This document shows, in pieces, positions 11,003 to 19,973 of a stretch of 64,000 nucleotides of DNA (positions are counted from its first letter, which is position 1; every line of letters starts with the position of its first letter). The DNA is taken from the NCBI RefSeq assembly GCF_001292625.1, contig NZ_LAJH01000013.1, positions 183,793-247,792 on the forward strand. The letters are read 5' to 3'. The stretch comes from Shimia sp. SK013 (GTDB lineage Bacteria; Pseudomonadota; Alphaproteobacteria; Rhodobacterales; Rhodobacteraceae). The notes beneath the pieces were generated by a model. That model ran no database searches. It was not told the DNA's origin and was given only the letters and a program-made list of their open reading frames with translations. Position numbers and translations under genes: made by a program.

Positions 11003-12277
11003 ATGGACAGGTTTCAGTCTCTTGGCGAGGTGCTGAGCATGCTCCGCAGAAGGGCTCTTCTGTGGGTGTCTGTGATTGCGTTTGGCGTACTGATCTCTCT
11101 GGTCTACGTGCTGTCTTTGCCGCGTGAATATGAAACATCCGCCACCATTCAGATCGAACAGCCCACCATTCAGACCGGCGAGTCCTCGCGCGGATCCCTG
11201 AATGCGGAGATGTTGCAGAAATTGCAAATCGTGGAGCAGCGGGTGATGGCGCGCGATAACCTTCTCGCAATCATCGAGAAATTTGGCCTCTATCGCAACG
11301 CTGGTCTGAGTGATCTGCAAAAGGTCGACCTGCTGCGTCGTGCAGCCCGTGTTCAGCACATCACCAACCCCCAACTGCGGTGGCGTCAGGACATCAGCCC
11401 CTCGGCCCTGTTGGTGACCGTGCGCATGACCGATGCGGCGCTGGCGGCCAATGTCGCCAATGAGTTGGTGAACAATGTGCTGGATCAGGAAGAGGCCAGC
11501 CGGTCGGCGCGCGTGCGTGAAACCCTTGACTTTTTTGACAGCGAAGAGCGCCGTATCAGTGCCGCGATCTTTACGCTTGAGGCGGAGATTGCCGAGTTTA
11601 AACGTGAAAACGCAGTAATCCTGCCTGGGAGCGTGGAAAGCCTGCGCACCCGCTTGACCGATTTGCAAGAAATCGAACTTGAAGTGCAGCGCCAGATTTT
11701 GTCGTTGCAAGACGGTGGGCAAGCCGAAGCCAGCACCATTCGCGGGCAACGCGTGGCGCGCCTGGCCGAAGAGCGCGCGCTCTATCAACTTGAGATCAGC
11801 GGGCTTGAGGCGCAATTGGCCGCGACCCCTGCGATCGAACAGGCCTTTAGCAAGCTGCAACGTCAGCTGGGCAAACTGGAAGATCAGTATGAGGCCGTCA
11901 CCATCGGCAAGGCGCAGGCCGAGATGAACCAGATGCTTGAGGCCAATCGCAAATCCGACAGCTTTGCCGTGCTTGAAGTGGCGCTGCCACCGGATTGGCC
12001 GATTGCACCGTCGCGCAAGAAGATCCTCGCGACAGGCGGCATGCTCAGCGCGGCTATGGCACTCACTCTGGTGTTTCTGGCCGAAATGCGCAGTCCGGTG
12101 ATCTGGACCCGCGGGCAACTTGAGCGGCAGTTGCGCCTGCGTGCCGTCGCCGCGATCCCGGTGATCGAAACCAGGCGCTCGCGCCGCAATCGCCGCATTC
12201 TGAGCTTGGCGAAGATTGGCACAGTGCTGGCAGCGGCAACTGCGCTGGCGGGAATCGCTTTGAAATTCGGACGATAA
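11003..12277 (+). CDS. Wzz/GumC-like polysaccharide chain-length/export protein
   Basis: The 424-residue inner-membrane protein has a Wzz topology. A transmembrane segment lies at about 17-37, followed by a periplasmic domain with a long heptad-rich region at about 170-300, a second membrane segment at about 341-362, and a third hydrophobic stretch at the C-terminus (405-421). No Walker motifs follow, so it lacks the tyrosine autokinase domain of Wzc; a separate CpsD-like protein is at 27519. Members of this family control polymer length and co-operate with Wzy and the outer-membrane exporter. AGGATCAGGC stands before the ATG. It begins the exopolysaccharide locus, 74 bp after the phosphopantetheinyl transferase. 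Confidence 0.85.
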   Translation: MDRFQSLGEVLSMLRRRALLWVSVIAFGVLISLVYVLSLPREYETSATIQIEQPTIQTGESSRGSLNAEMLQKLQIVEQRVMARDNLLAIIEKFGLYRNAGLSDLQKVDLLRRAARVQHITNPQLRWRQDISPSALLVTVRMTDAALAANVANELVNNVLDQEEASRSARVRETLDFFDSEERRISAAIFTLEAEIAEFKRENAVILPGSVESLRTRLTDLQEIELEVQRQILSLQDGGQAEASTIRGQRVARLAEERALYQLEISGLEAQLAATPAIEQAFSKLQRQLGKLEDQYEAVTIGKAQAEMNQMLEANRKSDSFAVLEVALPPDWPIAPSRKKILATGGMLSAAMALTLVFLAEMRSPVIWTRGQLERQLRLRAVAAIPVIETRRSRRNRRILSLAKIGTVLAAATALAGIALKFGR

Positions 12278-12436
12278 GTCGCCCAATTCCCGCCACATTT
12301 CAGCCTATTCCCCGAATCAATGACCGATTGGCGTGGTTCTCAGAGCCATTTCGCGAACTTCAAAAACCTGTTTTGCGAAACAATCCTACAAGCGCTGATA
12401 GAACCGTTTCCAACTACGGATCATATAGCGCGATAA

Positions 12437-12452
12437 TTAACCGCTTTTTAAC
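12437..12452. promoter_or_regulatory. Candidate CtrA-type box (TTAA-N7-TTAAC)
   Basis: Two TTAA half-sites are separated by exactly seven bases and followed by C, which matches the alphaproteobacterial CtrA consensus. It lies about 315 bp before the start of the exopolysaccharide-initiating transferase. A single such match in AT-rich DNA can occur by chance. Confidence 0.3.
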
Positions 12453-12620
12453 ACGGCCACTTTTTTCATTATTGGTTAACATTAAACTAAATCAATGACT
12501 TAGGGAATATTGATGCAAAGTTACGGTGGATTTCGGGAAAATTGTGTCTAATATATGTTCTTGGGTGGGCGCTTCTGAGAATGGAGCACCGAGGGAAAAC
12601 GAAAGACTGCTGAGCGATGA

Positions 12621-12636
12621 GCCCTGCTGCCAGGGC
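12621..12636 (+). other. Leader hairpin GCCCTG-ctgc-CAGGGC
   Basis: A perfect 6-bp GC-rich stem with a tetraloop sits 130 bp before the sugar transferase start. There is no T-run, so it is not an intrinsic terminator. A structured leader is possible. Confidence 0.35.
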
Positions 12637-12765
12637 GCTATTCATAACGGTCCAATACGAGCCACACGTGTCAATTTTGGCGCGACGGCGAAGCTTTGAC
12701 CAAAACTTGGCCTTTCAATCATATCCCTAAGTGCCCCAAGCGACGTGTTAGTGGGGATGACGCTG

Positions 12766-13431
12766 ATGGCGATCTATTCGCGAAGAGACTTTGCGCAAGG
12801 CTTTGAGATTTCAACGCCGCAGCGCGGCCTGTACCGCGGCTTTGTAAAGCGTGTTCTGGACATTTTGTTTGTCCTGACGATCGCGCTGCCGGTGGGCTTT
12901 GTGGTACTTATGCTGGCGCTGCTGATCGCCCGCGACGGAGCTTCGCCGTTTTACCGCCAAAAACGCGTCGGCAAAAATGGCCGCATCTTTTATATGCTCA
13001 AGCTGCGCTCAATGGTGCCCAACGCGGATCAAAAACTCGAAGAGTATCTGCGTCAAAACCCTGAAGCCCGCCGCGAGTGGGACGAAAAGCAAAAACTGTC
13101 CAACGATCCACGCATCACGCCGATTGGCCGCCTTATCCGCAAGTCGTCGCTGGATGAGCTGCCGCAATTTTTGAACGTGCTGAGCGGTGACATGTCTGTG
13201 GTTGGCCCGCGTCCGATGATGCCGGAGCAAGTGCCCCTGTATCCCGGTGCCGCCTATTTCACGATGCGTCCAGGGATCACCGGATTTTGGCAGATATCCG
13301 AGCGCAACGAATGCAGCTTTGCGGAACGTGCCATTCACGACGGAAATTATGATCGTGCGCTGTCGTTGCGCACGGATGTGGCCGTGGTGCTGCGCACTGT
13401 GTCGGTTGTGGCACTGGGCACCGGTGTCTGA
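12766..13431 (+). CDS. Undecaprenyl-phosphate sugar phosphotransferase (ExoY/WbaP-type, short form)
   Basis: This 221-residue monotopic membrane enzyme transfers a sugar-1-phosphate to undecaprenyl phosphate and starts repeat-unit assembly. It has a membrane-embedded helix at 31-54, then FYRQKRVG (62-69), FYMLKLRSM (75-83), KSSLDELPQ and VGPRPMM, all hallmarks of the bacterial sugar transferase family. The long N-terminal membrane region of WbaP is absent, as in ExoY. I chose the ATG at 12766 because GGGG lies nine bases upstream; a GTG at 12745 and an ATG at 12757 are in frame. An intrinsic terminator follows. The sugar may be glucose or galactose; the sequence does not decide. Confidence 0.9.
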   Translation: MAIYSRRDFAQGFEISTPQRGLYRGFVKRVLDILFVLTIALPVGFVVLMLALLIARDGASPFYRQKRVGKNGRIFYMLKLRSMVPNADQKLEEYLRQNPEARREWDEKQKLSNDPRITPIGRLIRKSSLDELPQFLNVLSGDMSVVGPRPMMPEQVPLYPGAAYFTMRPGITGFWQISERNECSFAERAIHDGNYDRALSLRTDVAVVLRTVSVVALGTGV

Positions 13432-13455
13432 CACAGCTGACCGCTGACAATCGAG

Positions 13456-13487
13456 AGGCGCGCGCTATAGTGGCGACGCGCCTTTTT
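13456..13487 (+). terminator. Rho-independent terminator after the sugar transferase
   Basis: AGGCGCG pairs with CGCGCCT across a 14-base loop and is followed directly by TTTTC. It lies 25 bp after the sugar transferase stop and just before the polymerase gene. Confidence 0.7.
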
Positions 13488-13518
13488 CATTCCCACCAAA
13501 CAGGATGTGCCCCGCCCT

Positions 13519-15021
13519 ATGCCAAACGCACTTGCCACAGTGATGCTTGTGATCTGGCCGGTCGTGATCTGGCGGCTGTTTGTGGTGCTGCCACCGGGCC
13601 GCGCGCTGATCTGGTCGTTGCTGGGCGCCTATTTGTTGTTGCCGCCTCCACCTGCGGCCATCGACTTTCCATTGATGCCGGCCTTGGACAAGACGTCCTT
13701 GCCCAACCTCGCCATCCTGATCGTGGCCTTTCTGGTGTTGCGTGGCGAAAACCGCCCGCGCCTGTTGCCTGACAGCCTGATTGCGCGGTGGCTGCTCCTG
13801 ATCTTTGTGCTCAGCCCGATCGCCACAGTGTTCACCAACCCCGAGCCGTTGATCTTTACCGAGAACATCATTCGCGGGCTTTATCTTCAGGATGCCATCG
13901 CGCAGCCGATCAACCGGTTCATTCTGGTGATTGGATTTCTGATGGCGCGGCAGTATTTGACCACACGTGAGGATCAGCGAGACCTGCTGATCGCGTTGGT
14001 GATGGCCGGTCTGGCTTACTCCCTGCCGATCCTGATCGAAGTCCGTCTGAGCCCGCAGATCAACAACTGGGTTTATGGCTACTTCCAACACCTGTTCTCG
14101 CAGACCGTCCGTCAGGGCGGGTATCGTCCGATGGTGTTCCTCTATCATGGCATCTGGCTGGCCTATTTTGTGCTGACCTGCCTATTGGCGGCGCTGGCTG
14201 TCTGGCGTGCGGATCGCAGCGCGACACGCGCCAAATACATGATTGCGGCATTTTACCTCTTTGGCGTGCTGGTCCTGTGCAAAACCCTTGCGACGCTGGT
14301 CTATGCCGGTGCGGCTGGGGCGTTGATCCTTTTGCTCAGCACGCGGATGCAGGTGCGGGTTGCCGCCCTTCTGGCGTTGATCACGATCAGCTATCCGGTG
14401 CTCAAGTCGATCGACCTTGTGCCCGCCGAGGTCATCCTATCGCAGGCCGAAGCCATCAGCGACGAGCGCGCACACTCGTTGGCGTTCCGGTTTGAGAACG
14501 AGGATATTCTGGTGGACCGCGCTTTTTTGAAACCGTGGTTTGGCTGGGGCATCTGGGGACGCAACCACGTCCATGACCCCGATACCGGCTTTATCACCTC
14601 TGTGTCAGACGGCTATTGGGTGATTGTGCTCGGAGTCTGGGGGTGGGTCGGCTACATCGCGCAATTTGGGCTAATGTCCCTGCCGATTTTCCTTGTCTGG
14701 CGCGAATTGCGCTTGGTGTCCCGGTTTGAAGAGCAACAGTTTCGGCGCGACGCGTCCTTTGCGCTGATGGAAGGGGCACAGGGGGCACGAGACAAAGACC
14801 GCGGCTTGTCACCGTACCTCGGGCCGCTGGCGTTGATGCTGGGGTTCAATCTGATTGACCTGTTGCCCAATGCGACGCTGACACCGACGACTTGGTTGAT
14901 TGCGGGGACGTTGTTTGGTCATGCCGAACGGTTGGCGCGGCGCAGAAAAGATGGCGTTCAGGAAGACGTCGAAACGCCCCCGCCGTCAGAAACTGTGTTG
15001 AAGCGGCGAACGGTTCTTTAG
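13519..15021 (+). CDS. O-antigen/exopolysaccharide polymerase-like membrane protein (Wzy/ligase family)
   Basis: The protein of about 500 residues has some ten or more hydrophobic segments and a large extracytoplasmic loop in its second half, which is typical of Wzy polymerases and WaaL-type ligases. The loop contains RAHSLAFRFENE and FGWGIWGRNHVHD; the pattern of a conserved Arg followed by FGWG and a His resembles Wzy_C proteins. It follows the sugar transferase, consistent with polymerising lipid-linked repeats in the periplasm. The ATG at 13519 was chosen; an in-frame GTG at 13507 is possible, and the AGGA at 13502 does not decide. Its stop is 10 bp from the convergent acetyltransferase stop. 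Confidence 0.8.
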   Translation: MPNALATVMLVIWPVVIWRLFVVLPPGRALIWSLLGAYLLLPPPPAAIDFPLMPALDKTSLPNLAILIVAFLVLRGENRPRLLPDSLIARWLLLIFVLSPIATVFTNPEPLIFTENIIRGLYLQDAIAQPINRFILVIGFLMARQYLTTREDQRDLLIALVMAGLAYSLPILIEVRLSPQINNWVYGYFQHLFSQTVRQGGYRPMVFLYHGIWLAYFVLTCLLAALAVWRADRSATRAKYMIAAFYLFGVLVLCKTLATLVYAGAAGALILLLSTRMQVRVAALLALITISYPVLKSIDLVPAEVILSQAEAISDERAHSLAFRFENEDILVDRAFLKPWFGWGIWGRNHVHDPDTGFITSVSDGYWVIVLGVWGWVGYIAQFGLMSLPIFLVWRELRLVSRFEEQQFRRDASFALMEGAQGARDKDRGLSPYLGPLALMLGFNLIDLLPNATLTPTTWLIAGTLFGHAERLARRRKDGVQEDVETPPPSETVLKRRTVL

Positions 15022-15031
15022 ATACGCGGCG

Positions 15032-15535
15032 CTATTCAGTCAAACGCGACCCAATCACTTTTGCAGGCACGCCGGCCACCACCGCACCGGAGGGCACATC
15101 TTTGGTCACCACCGCGTTGGCTCCGATTTCGGCGTGGTCACCCACAGTTAACGGTCCGATTATTTTGGCGCCTGCGCCCACATCAACATGACCGCCAAGC
15201 GTCACCGCGCCTGCCAATGTCACCTGATGCATCAACTGGCAATTTGGTCCGATCACCGCGTCAGGATGCACTATTATGCCACTCGGATGCGGCAGTCTCA
15301 GCCCGCCTGCGATCTGCATGTTCAGGTGCACTTCGCATTGTGTCAGCAGCGACCAGACCTTGTGCACCACAACCCAATACTTTGCCGCGATCCCCCCAAA
15401 CAGCCCACCGCGCGCCTTGGCGGCCTGATAGCGCCGGATGCTGCGCACGAGCTTTGGGCCCGCATCCCAGAAGCCACGCACGGCCTCGCGGCCCATATCT
15501 GCGACCTCTGCTGAAACTGTTTGATCTTGTGACAC
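15032..15535 (-). CDS. Serine acetyltransferase-like hexapeptide-repeat O-acetyltransferase
   Basis: The 167-residue protein is built from an N-terminal helical part and a left-handed beta-helix of hexapeptide repeats (GIIVHPDAVIGPN, GGHVDVGAGAKIIG, GDHAEIGANAVV). It ends in the VVAGVPAKVIG loop of the CysE-like family. True CysE enzymes are longer (about 260 residues), so this short form more probably acetylates sugar in the polysaccharide than serine. Translation starts at a GTG after CAGGGC. It is transcribed away from the acyltransferase at 15669; the two share a 133-bp divergent region. Confidence 0.85.
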   Translation of the reverse strand: MSQDQTVSAEVADMGREAVRGFWDAGPKLVRSIRRYQAAKARGGLFGGIAAKYWVVVHKVWSLLTQCEVHLNMQIAGGLRLPHPSGIIVHPDAVIGPNCQLMHQVTLAGAVTLGGHVDVGAGAKIIGPLTVGDHAEIGANAVVTKDVPSGAVVAGVPAKVIGSRLTE

Positions 15536-15668
15536 GCTGCCCTGCCTTCAAATTGCCCCTAAATCGTTGTCGCAAAACCTCTCTTGTCGTGCAACGTCCG
15601 TGTTGTAGCACGCGCGGCTCTTGCGGGTTTTGTCCGAGGGGTATTTTCTGCGCACCATGAAGGACGCC

Positions 15669-17663
15669 ATGAGCCAACCCCACGCCCATCGGGCGGAAAT
15701 TGACGGTCTGCGCGCCATCGCCGTACTGGCGGTGGTGTTTTATCACTTTGGCCTGCCCGGAGTTTCCGGCGGGTTTGTTGGCGTGGACGTGTTCTTTGTG
15801 ATCTCCGGCTTTCTGATCGGCGGCATCCTTTGGCGCGAGAAGATTGCGACCGGAAAGCTTGGATTGGGCAAATTCTATCTGCGACGCATAAAACGCCTTG
15901 CGCCGGCTTATGTGGTTATGGCCATCGCTGTGTTGGTCGTGGGCTGGCTGGTGCTGTTGCCCAATGACTATCGCGAGACCGCCAAAGGGGTGATCGCCGC
16001 GACTGTGTATTTGTCCAATGTGCTGTTCTTCCGCCAATCCGGATATTTTGACGGCGCGGCTGAGGAAAAGGTCCTGCTGCACACGTGGTCTCTGTCGGTG
16101 GAGGAGCAGTTTTACCTGTTTTTGCCGCTGGTCTTTCTGTTCCTGGGCCGGTCGCGGCCTGCGATGCTTTGGGGATTTACGGCGCTTTTTCTGCTTTCGC
16201 TGATTTCATCTCTGCCGATGACTGAACGCAGTCAGCCTGCTGCATTCTACCTTTTCCCCTTCCGCGCGTGGGAGCTTTTGGCGGGCGTGCTGCTCGCGGT
16301 TTGGGCCACCGAGAAATGCTTTGAGTATCGCGTCAATGCAGGGGTTAGCTACGCTGGTCTCGCGATCACGCTTGGCGCGGTTTTTCTGATCCAACCCGGT
16401 GCACACTTCCCCGGATGGCAGGCGATTTTTCCTGTATTGGGCACTGTGATGCTGATCGCGAACGGGCAACACGACAACCTTGTGAACCGTGTGTTGTCGA
16501 TGCGCGTGCCAGTGGCGATAGGGCTGATTTCTTATTCGCTTTACCTTTGGCATTGGCCGGTGCTGACGCTCACCACCTATGTAAGGGGCGCGTATGCAGG
16601 CCCCGGTGAAGTGGCGCTTTGGATCGCGATCAGCGGGGTTCTTGCGACAGCCAGCTGGGCGGTGATCGAACAGCCGGTGCGCAAGGCCAAGTCCCTTGGT
16701 GGGCCGGCGGTTTTGGGCGGCGCGGTTGTGGCGTCTGTGCTGTTGTTGGGTGTCGCCGGATATGTTTTCCGCGCCGAAGGCGTCGCGGGGCGGTTTGGGC
16801 CGCAAGCAAACATCCATATCGCAGCCACCGGCGATTTCTTGCAGGATTTCTCTCGCTGCCGCACGGCGAACGAAGGTCCGTTTGAAGGGTTGGACGTATG
16901 TCCCATTGGCCCTGAAGATACGCCACCAAGGATGTTGATCTGGGGCGACAGCCATGTGCGTGCAATGTACGAAGGACTGGCGCAAATCGCAGACGAGTCT
17001 GACCGCGCTGCATTGGTGATTTGGCGCGCCGGCTGTGCGCCTGCCTTTGATCTGCAAAAACAAGAGAGCGCGGCAACAGCGGCGCAAGACGCCGCCTGCA
17101 CTGCCGCCAATGCACAAATTCGCGAAGCCTTTGCCGAGATGCCTGAAATCAGCGACGTCGTGCTGATCGGGCGCTGGTCTTATTACGCGACCGGCAAAGG
17201 TACGGGCATTGATGCGCACAACACCATCACGCTTGCAAGCGACCGCTTTGATGCGCCTGCGCAAGCCGATCTGTTCGCGGGAGCCTTGCGTGCCACCGTG
17301 CAGGAAATCTCCTACACCGACCGGTTTGTGCATATTCTGGAACAACCTCCTGAGATCGCGTTTTATAGCGCGCCAAAGGTGGCCCGTGCGCTTGCTCACG
17401 GACAGATCACGCCGGATGAGGGCACACGGCGTTCCGCCATTGGGCGGGCCGATGCCGAACGCCGCGCAAAACCGGCGCAGACCGCGATTGCCGAAAGTGG
17501 CGCGAACCTGCTTTTGACGTGGGGGGCGTTCTGTGATGCCTTTTTGTGTGAAGCGATCCATTTGGGCGTTGGCCAGTATTTCGACAACAACCACCTGACA
17601 AACGCAGCCGCGCGCCGCATTCGTGGTGTATTTCACCCCCTCTTCAACGCGGAGCATCGGTGA
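15669..17663 (+). CDS. OafA/YrhL-type membrane O-acyltransferase with C-terminal SGNH domain
   Basis: The 664-residue protein begins with the acyltransferase-3 signature (EIDGLRAIAVLAVVFYHFG, His 26) and some ten membrane segments to about residue 370. A periplasmic SGNH-hydrolase-like domain follows (WGDSH, Ser 428; FDNNHLTN near the end supplies the His). Such OafA-SGNH proteins add acetyl or other acyl groups to surface polysaccharide, with the SGNH part taking the acyl group across the membrane. AAGGA lies four bases before the chosen ATG; an ATG at 15657 is the alternative. Its stop overlaps the next gene's start (TGATG), pointing to coupling with the GMC oxidoreductase. Confidence 0.9.
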   Translation: MSQPHAHRAEIDGLRAIAVLAVVFYHFGLPGVSGGFVGVDVFFVISGFLIGGILWREKIATGKLGLGKFYLRRIKRLAPAYVVMAIAVLVVGWLVLLPNDYRETAKGVIAATVYLSNVLFFRQSGYFDGAAEEKVLLHTWSLSVEEQFYLFLPLVFLFLGRSRPAMLWGFTALFLLSLISSLPMTERSQPAAFYLFPFRAWELLAGVLLAVWATEKCFEYRVNAGVSYAGLAITLGAVFLIQPGAHFPGWQAIFPVLGTVMLIANGQHDNLVNRVLSMRVPVAIGLISYSLYLWHWPVLTLTTYVRGAYAGPGEVALWIAISGVLATASWAVIEQPVRKAKSLGGPAVLGGAVVASVLLLGVAGYVFRAEGVAGRFGPQANIHIAATGDFLQDFSRCRTANEGPFEGLDVCPIGPEDTPPRMLIWGDSHVRAMYEGLAQIADESDRAALVIWRAGCAPAFDLQKQESAATAAQDAACTAANAQIREAFAEMPEISDVVLIGRWSYYATGKGTGIDAHNTITLASDRFDAPAQADLFAGALRATVQEISYTDRFVHILEQPPEIAFYSAPKVARALAHGQITPDEGTRRSAIGRADAERRAKPAQTAIAESGANLLLTWGAFCDAFLCEAIHLGVGQYFDNNHLTNAAARRIRGVFHPLFNAEHR

Positions 17664-19225
17664 TGGTTTCAACGTCCAAGACATGGGATGTGATCGTCAT
17701 CGGAACCGGCATGGGCGGTGGCACCATCGGGCGACGGCTCGCGGAGGCTGGTCTGTCAGTGCTTTTTGTTGAACGCGGTCCTGCCGGTTTGCGGCCGGAG
17801 GAAACCGAGCTTAACGCGCAAATCTGGGATCAGGAGGCACGGTTGGTGCGGGGCTTTTGGCCCGAGCCGATGACCGTCGAGCTGGACGGCGTCTCAACCA
17901 CGTTCAATGCCCCACTCGGGGCCGGAGTTGGCGGAAGTTCGGTGTTTTACGCGGCGACGCTCGAGCGGCCCGAACCCCATGACCTGAACCACAGCGCAGA
18001 GATACCCCACCCCACCGGTGGCTGGCCCGTCACCTACGCCGAAATGCGGCCCTATTTCTCGGACGTCGAGCGGTTGTTCAGCGTTACGGGTACCCCTGAT
18101 CCGTTGGGCGATGGCGACAGCCTGCCAGCCGGCCCCGAGATGCCCAGCGCCGACAAAGCGTTGCTTGAGGCGATGCAAACGGCGGGCTTGCACCCCTATC
18201 AGGGCCACATGGCGCTGCGAAATCTGGACAGATGCGCCACCTGTCTGGGCCGCAAATGCCCGCGATCCTGCAAGATGGACGGGCGTTCGGCGGGCGTGGA
18301 ACCTGCGTTAGAAACCGGACGGGCCGAATTGCTTGATTTGACCGAGGTCACCCGATTGAGCGCGGATCAGAACGGCATCACCAAAATCACGGCGACCCGT
18401 CAGGGCGAAGAGTTTGACCTATCCGCGCGGGCCTATGTGCTGGCGGCGGGGGCGTTGACATCGCCGCGCCTGTTGATGGCATCTGATCTGGGCAATGGGT
18501 CCGGTTTGGTGGGGCACAACCTGATGTTTCATCTCAACGAAATCTTCGCGCTGTGGCCCGGACGTGCGTTCAAAGGCAGTCCCGCCACCAAGGCGCTGGC
18601 GTTTCGCGACACCTATCACGACGGCGAAACCCGTCTTGGGATGGTGCAGGCGATGGGGATCAAAGCCCGCTACGGCGAGATTGTGCATTACCTGAACATG
18701 GCTTTTGACCGCTCTGCCTTGCGCAAGCTGCGCCCTTTGCGCCAATTAACCCGCATTCCTGCGGCGATTGCGGTGCGCCTGTTTGGCGAGGCCAAGCTGT
18801 TTGTCGGCATCCTTGAGGATTTGCCATACGCAGAGAACCGCGTTGTGTTTGACGCCGATGATCCGCGGCGTTTGCATGTCAGCTATTCAATTGCGCCGGA
18901 ATTGCGTGCGCGTCGCAAGACTTTCCGGCGGTTGATCCGCAGGCGCCTGAAAGGACTGCGCAGCGTATTCCTTGGTACAGGACCGGAGCTGAATTGGGGC
19001 CACCCCTGCGGCACGTTGCGGTTTGGGGATGATCCCACAACCAGCGTGCTGAACCGCGATTGCCGCGCGCATGAGATCGACAATCTTTGGGTGGCGGATG
19101 CGAGCTTTATGCCAACCTCGATGGGCGTGAACCCGAGCCTGATGATTGCCGCCAACGCGCTGCGGGTTGGAGATGCGATCATTGCCACGTTGAGCAAGGA
19201 GAAAACCGATGAACAAGCTAGCTGA
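17663..19225 (+). CDS. GMC-family FAD oxidoreductase with a four-cysteine cluster
   Basis: This 520-residue protein has an N-terminal FAD-binding fold (VIGTGMGGGTIG near 12-23) and a C-terminal GMC substrate domain ending in MPTSMGVNPSLMIAANALRVG. It also has Cys 191, 194, 199 and 203 in the spacing C-x2-C-x4-C-x3-C. The last three match the C-x4-C-x3-C part of the 3Fe-4S site reported for bacterial FAD-glucose dehydrogenase alpha subunits, so an iron-sulfur centre is possible. It may oxidise a sugar or sugar intermediate in polysaccharide synthesis. GGAG lies eight bases before the ATG. The following SDR is coupled by a 17-bp overlap. The substrate is unknown. Confidence 0.85.
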   Translation: MVSTSKTWDVIVIGTGMGGGTIGRRLAEAGLSVLFVERGPAGLRPEETELNAQIWDQEARLVRGFWPEPMTVELDGVSTTFNAPLGAGVGGSSVFYAATLERPEPHDLNHSAEIPHPTGGWPVTYAEMRPYFSDVERLFSVTGTPDPLGDGDSLPAGPEMPSADKALLEAMQTAGLHPYQGHMALRNLDRCATCLGRKCPRSCKMDGRSAGVEPALETGRAELLDLTEVTRLSADQNGITKITATRQGEEFDLSARAYVLAAGALTSPRLLMASDLGNGSGLVGHNLMFHLNEIFALWPGRAFKGSPATKALAFRDTYHDGETRLGMVQAMGIKARYGEIVHYLNMAFDRSALRKLRPLRQLTRIPAAIAVRLFGEAKLFVGILEDLPYAENRVVFDADDPRRLHVSYSIAPELRARRKTFRRLIRRRLKGLRSVFLGTGPELNWGHPCGTLRFGDDPTTSVLNRDCRAHEIDNLWVADASFMPTSMGVNPSLMIAANALRVGDAIIATLSKEKTDEQAS

Positions 19226-19964
19226 CGGTGTGGCCGTGGTGACCGGCGCGGGATCGGGTCTTGGGCGGGCTTTGTCTGTTGAGCTTTGCAAGCGCGGACA
19301 CCGGGTGGTCGGGTTTGGCCGGCGCGCCGATGCCTTGGCCGAAACCGCCACACTGGCGGGAGATCTGTTCACAGCGATCCCAGCTGACGTGTCCGATTCA
19401 GATGCGGTGCGCGACGCTTTTGCCAAAGCCCGTGCGATTGCACCGGTCTCGATTCTGATCAACAACGCAGGTGTTTATCCGCACCGTGATATCTTTGATG
19501 AAACCGCTGAAAGCTTCATGGACACGGTGAACATCAACCTTGGCGGCATGGTCGCCTGCACCCGCGCGGCGCTTGAGGATATGGGCAAAACCGGCGTCGG
19601 TCGGATTGTGAATGTTTCAAGCTTTGCCGACATCGCGCCGCTGCCTTGTGGCGCGGCCTATTCCGTGTCCAAAGGCGCGTGTTCGGTGTTTTCCCGTGCT
19701 TTAGTGGCCGATCTTGGGGATCGCCTGCCGGGAATTGTAATCAGCACGTGGATGCCCGGCATGCTCAGAACTGACATGGGTCTGCCTGACGGGTTGGAGC
19801 CCGCAGTCGCCGCTCACTGGGGCGCGTCACTGGCATTGGATGCCGACCGCAGCTTGAATGGCTCTGTGTGGGAGATGGACCGCGAGATCTTGCCGACGCG
19901 TGGCATCAAGGGGCGGATCAAAGATGCGTTGATGTTGCGACGCAGGACTGCGCGACAGTTGTAA
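19209..19964 (+). CDS. Short-chain dehydrogenase/reductase (SDR)
   Basis: A classical 251-residue SDR with TGAGSGLG for NAD(P) binding, NNAG, a catalytic Ser in VNVSS and YSVSK. It overlaps the end of the GMC oxidoreductase gene by 17 bp and has AAGGAG upstream, so the two are probably made together and may act in sequence as oxidase and reductase on one carbohydrate or lipid intermediate. Its stop faces the WecG/TagA gene stop nine bases away. Substrate cannot be predicted. Confidence 0.88.
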   Translation: MNKLADGVAVVTGAGSGLGRALSVELCKRGHRVVGFGRRADALAETATLAGDLFTAIPADVSDSDAVRDAFAKARAIAPVSILINNAGVYPHRDIFDETAESFMDTVNINLGGMVACTRAALEDMGKTGVGRIVNVSSFADIAPLPCGAAYSVSKGACSVFSRALVADLGDRLPGIVISTWMPGMLRTDMGLPDGLEPAVAAHWGASLALDADRSLNGSVWEMDREILPTRGIKGRIKDALMLRRRTARQL

Positions 19965-19973
19965 GCGCATGGC

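Larger units (their letters stand above)
12278..12765. other. AT-rich intergenic region upstream of the sugar transferase
   Basis: These 488 bp contain no convincing gene. The first half is clearly AT-richer than its surroundings. It contains a TTAA-N7-TTAA element at 12437-12451, and a perfect small hairpin at 12621-12636 (GCCCTG-ctgc-CAGGGC) sits in the probable leader. The length and composition suggest a regulated promoter with a long 5' untranslated region for the initiating glycosyltransferase. Confidence 0.6.

Noticed and set aside
10997..12298. 433-codon minus-strand frame over the Wzz-like gene
   Set aside because: Antisense shadow; the plus-strand protein has clear topology and a ribosome site.
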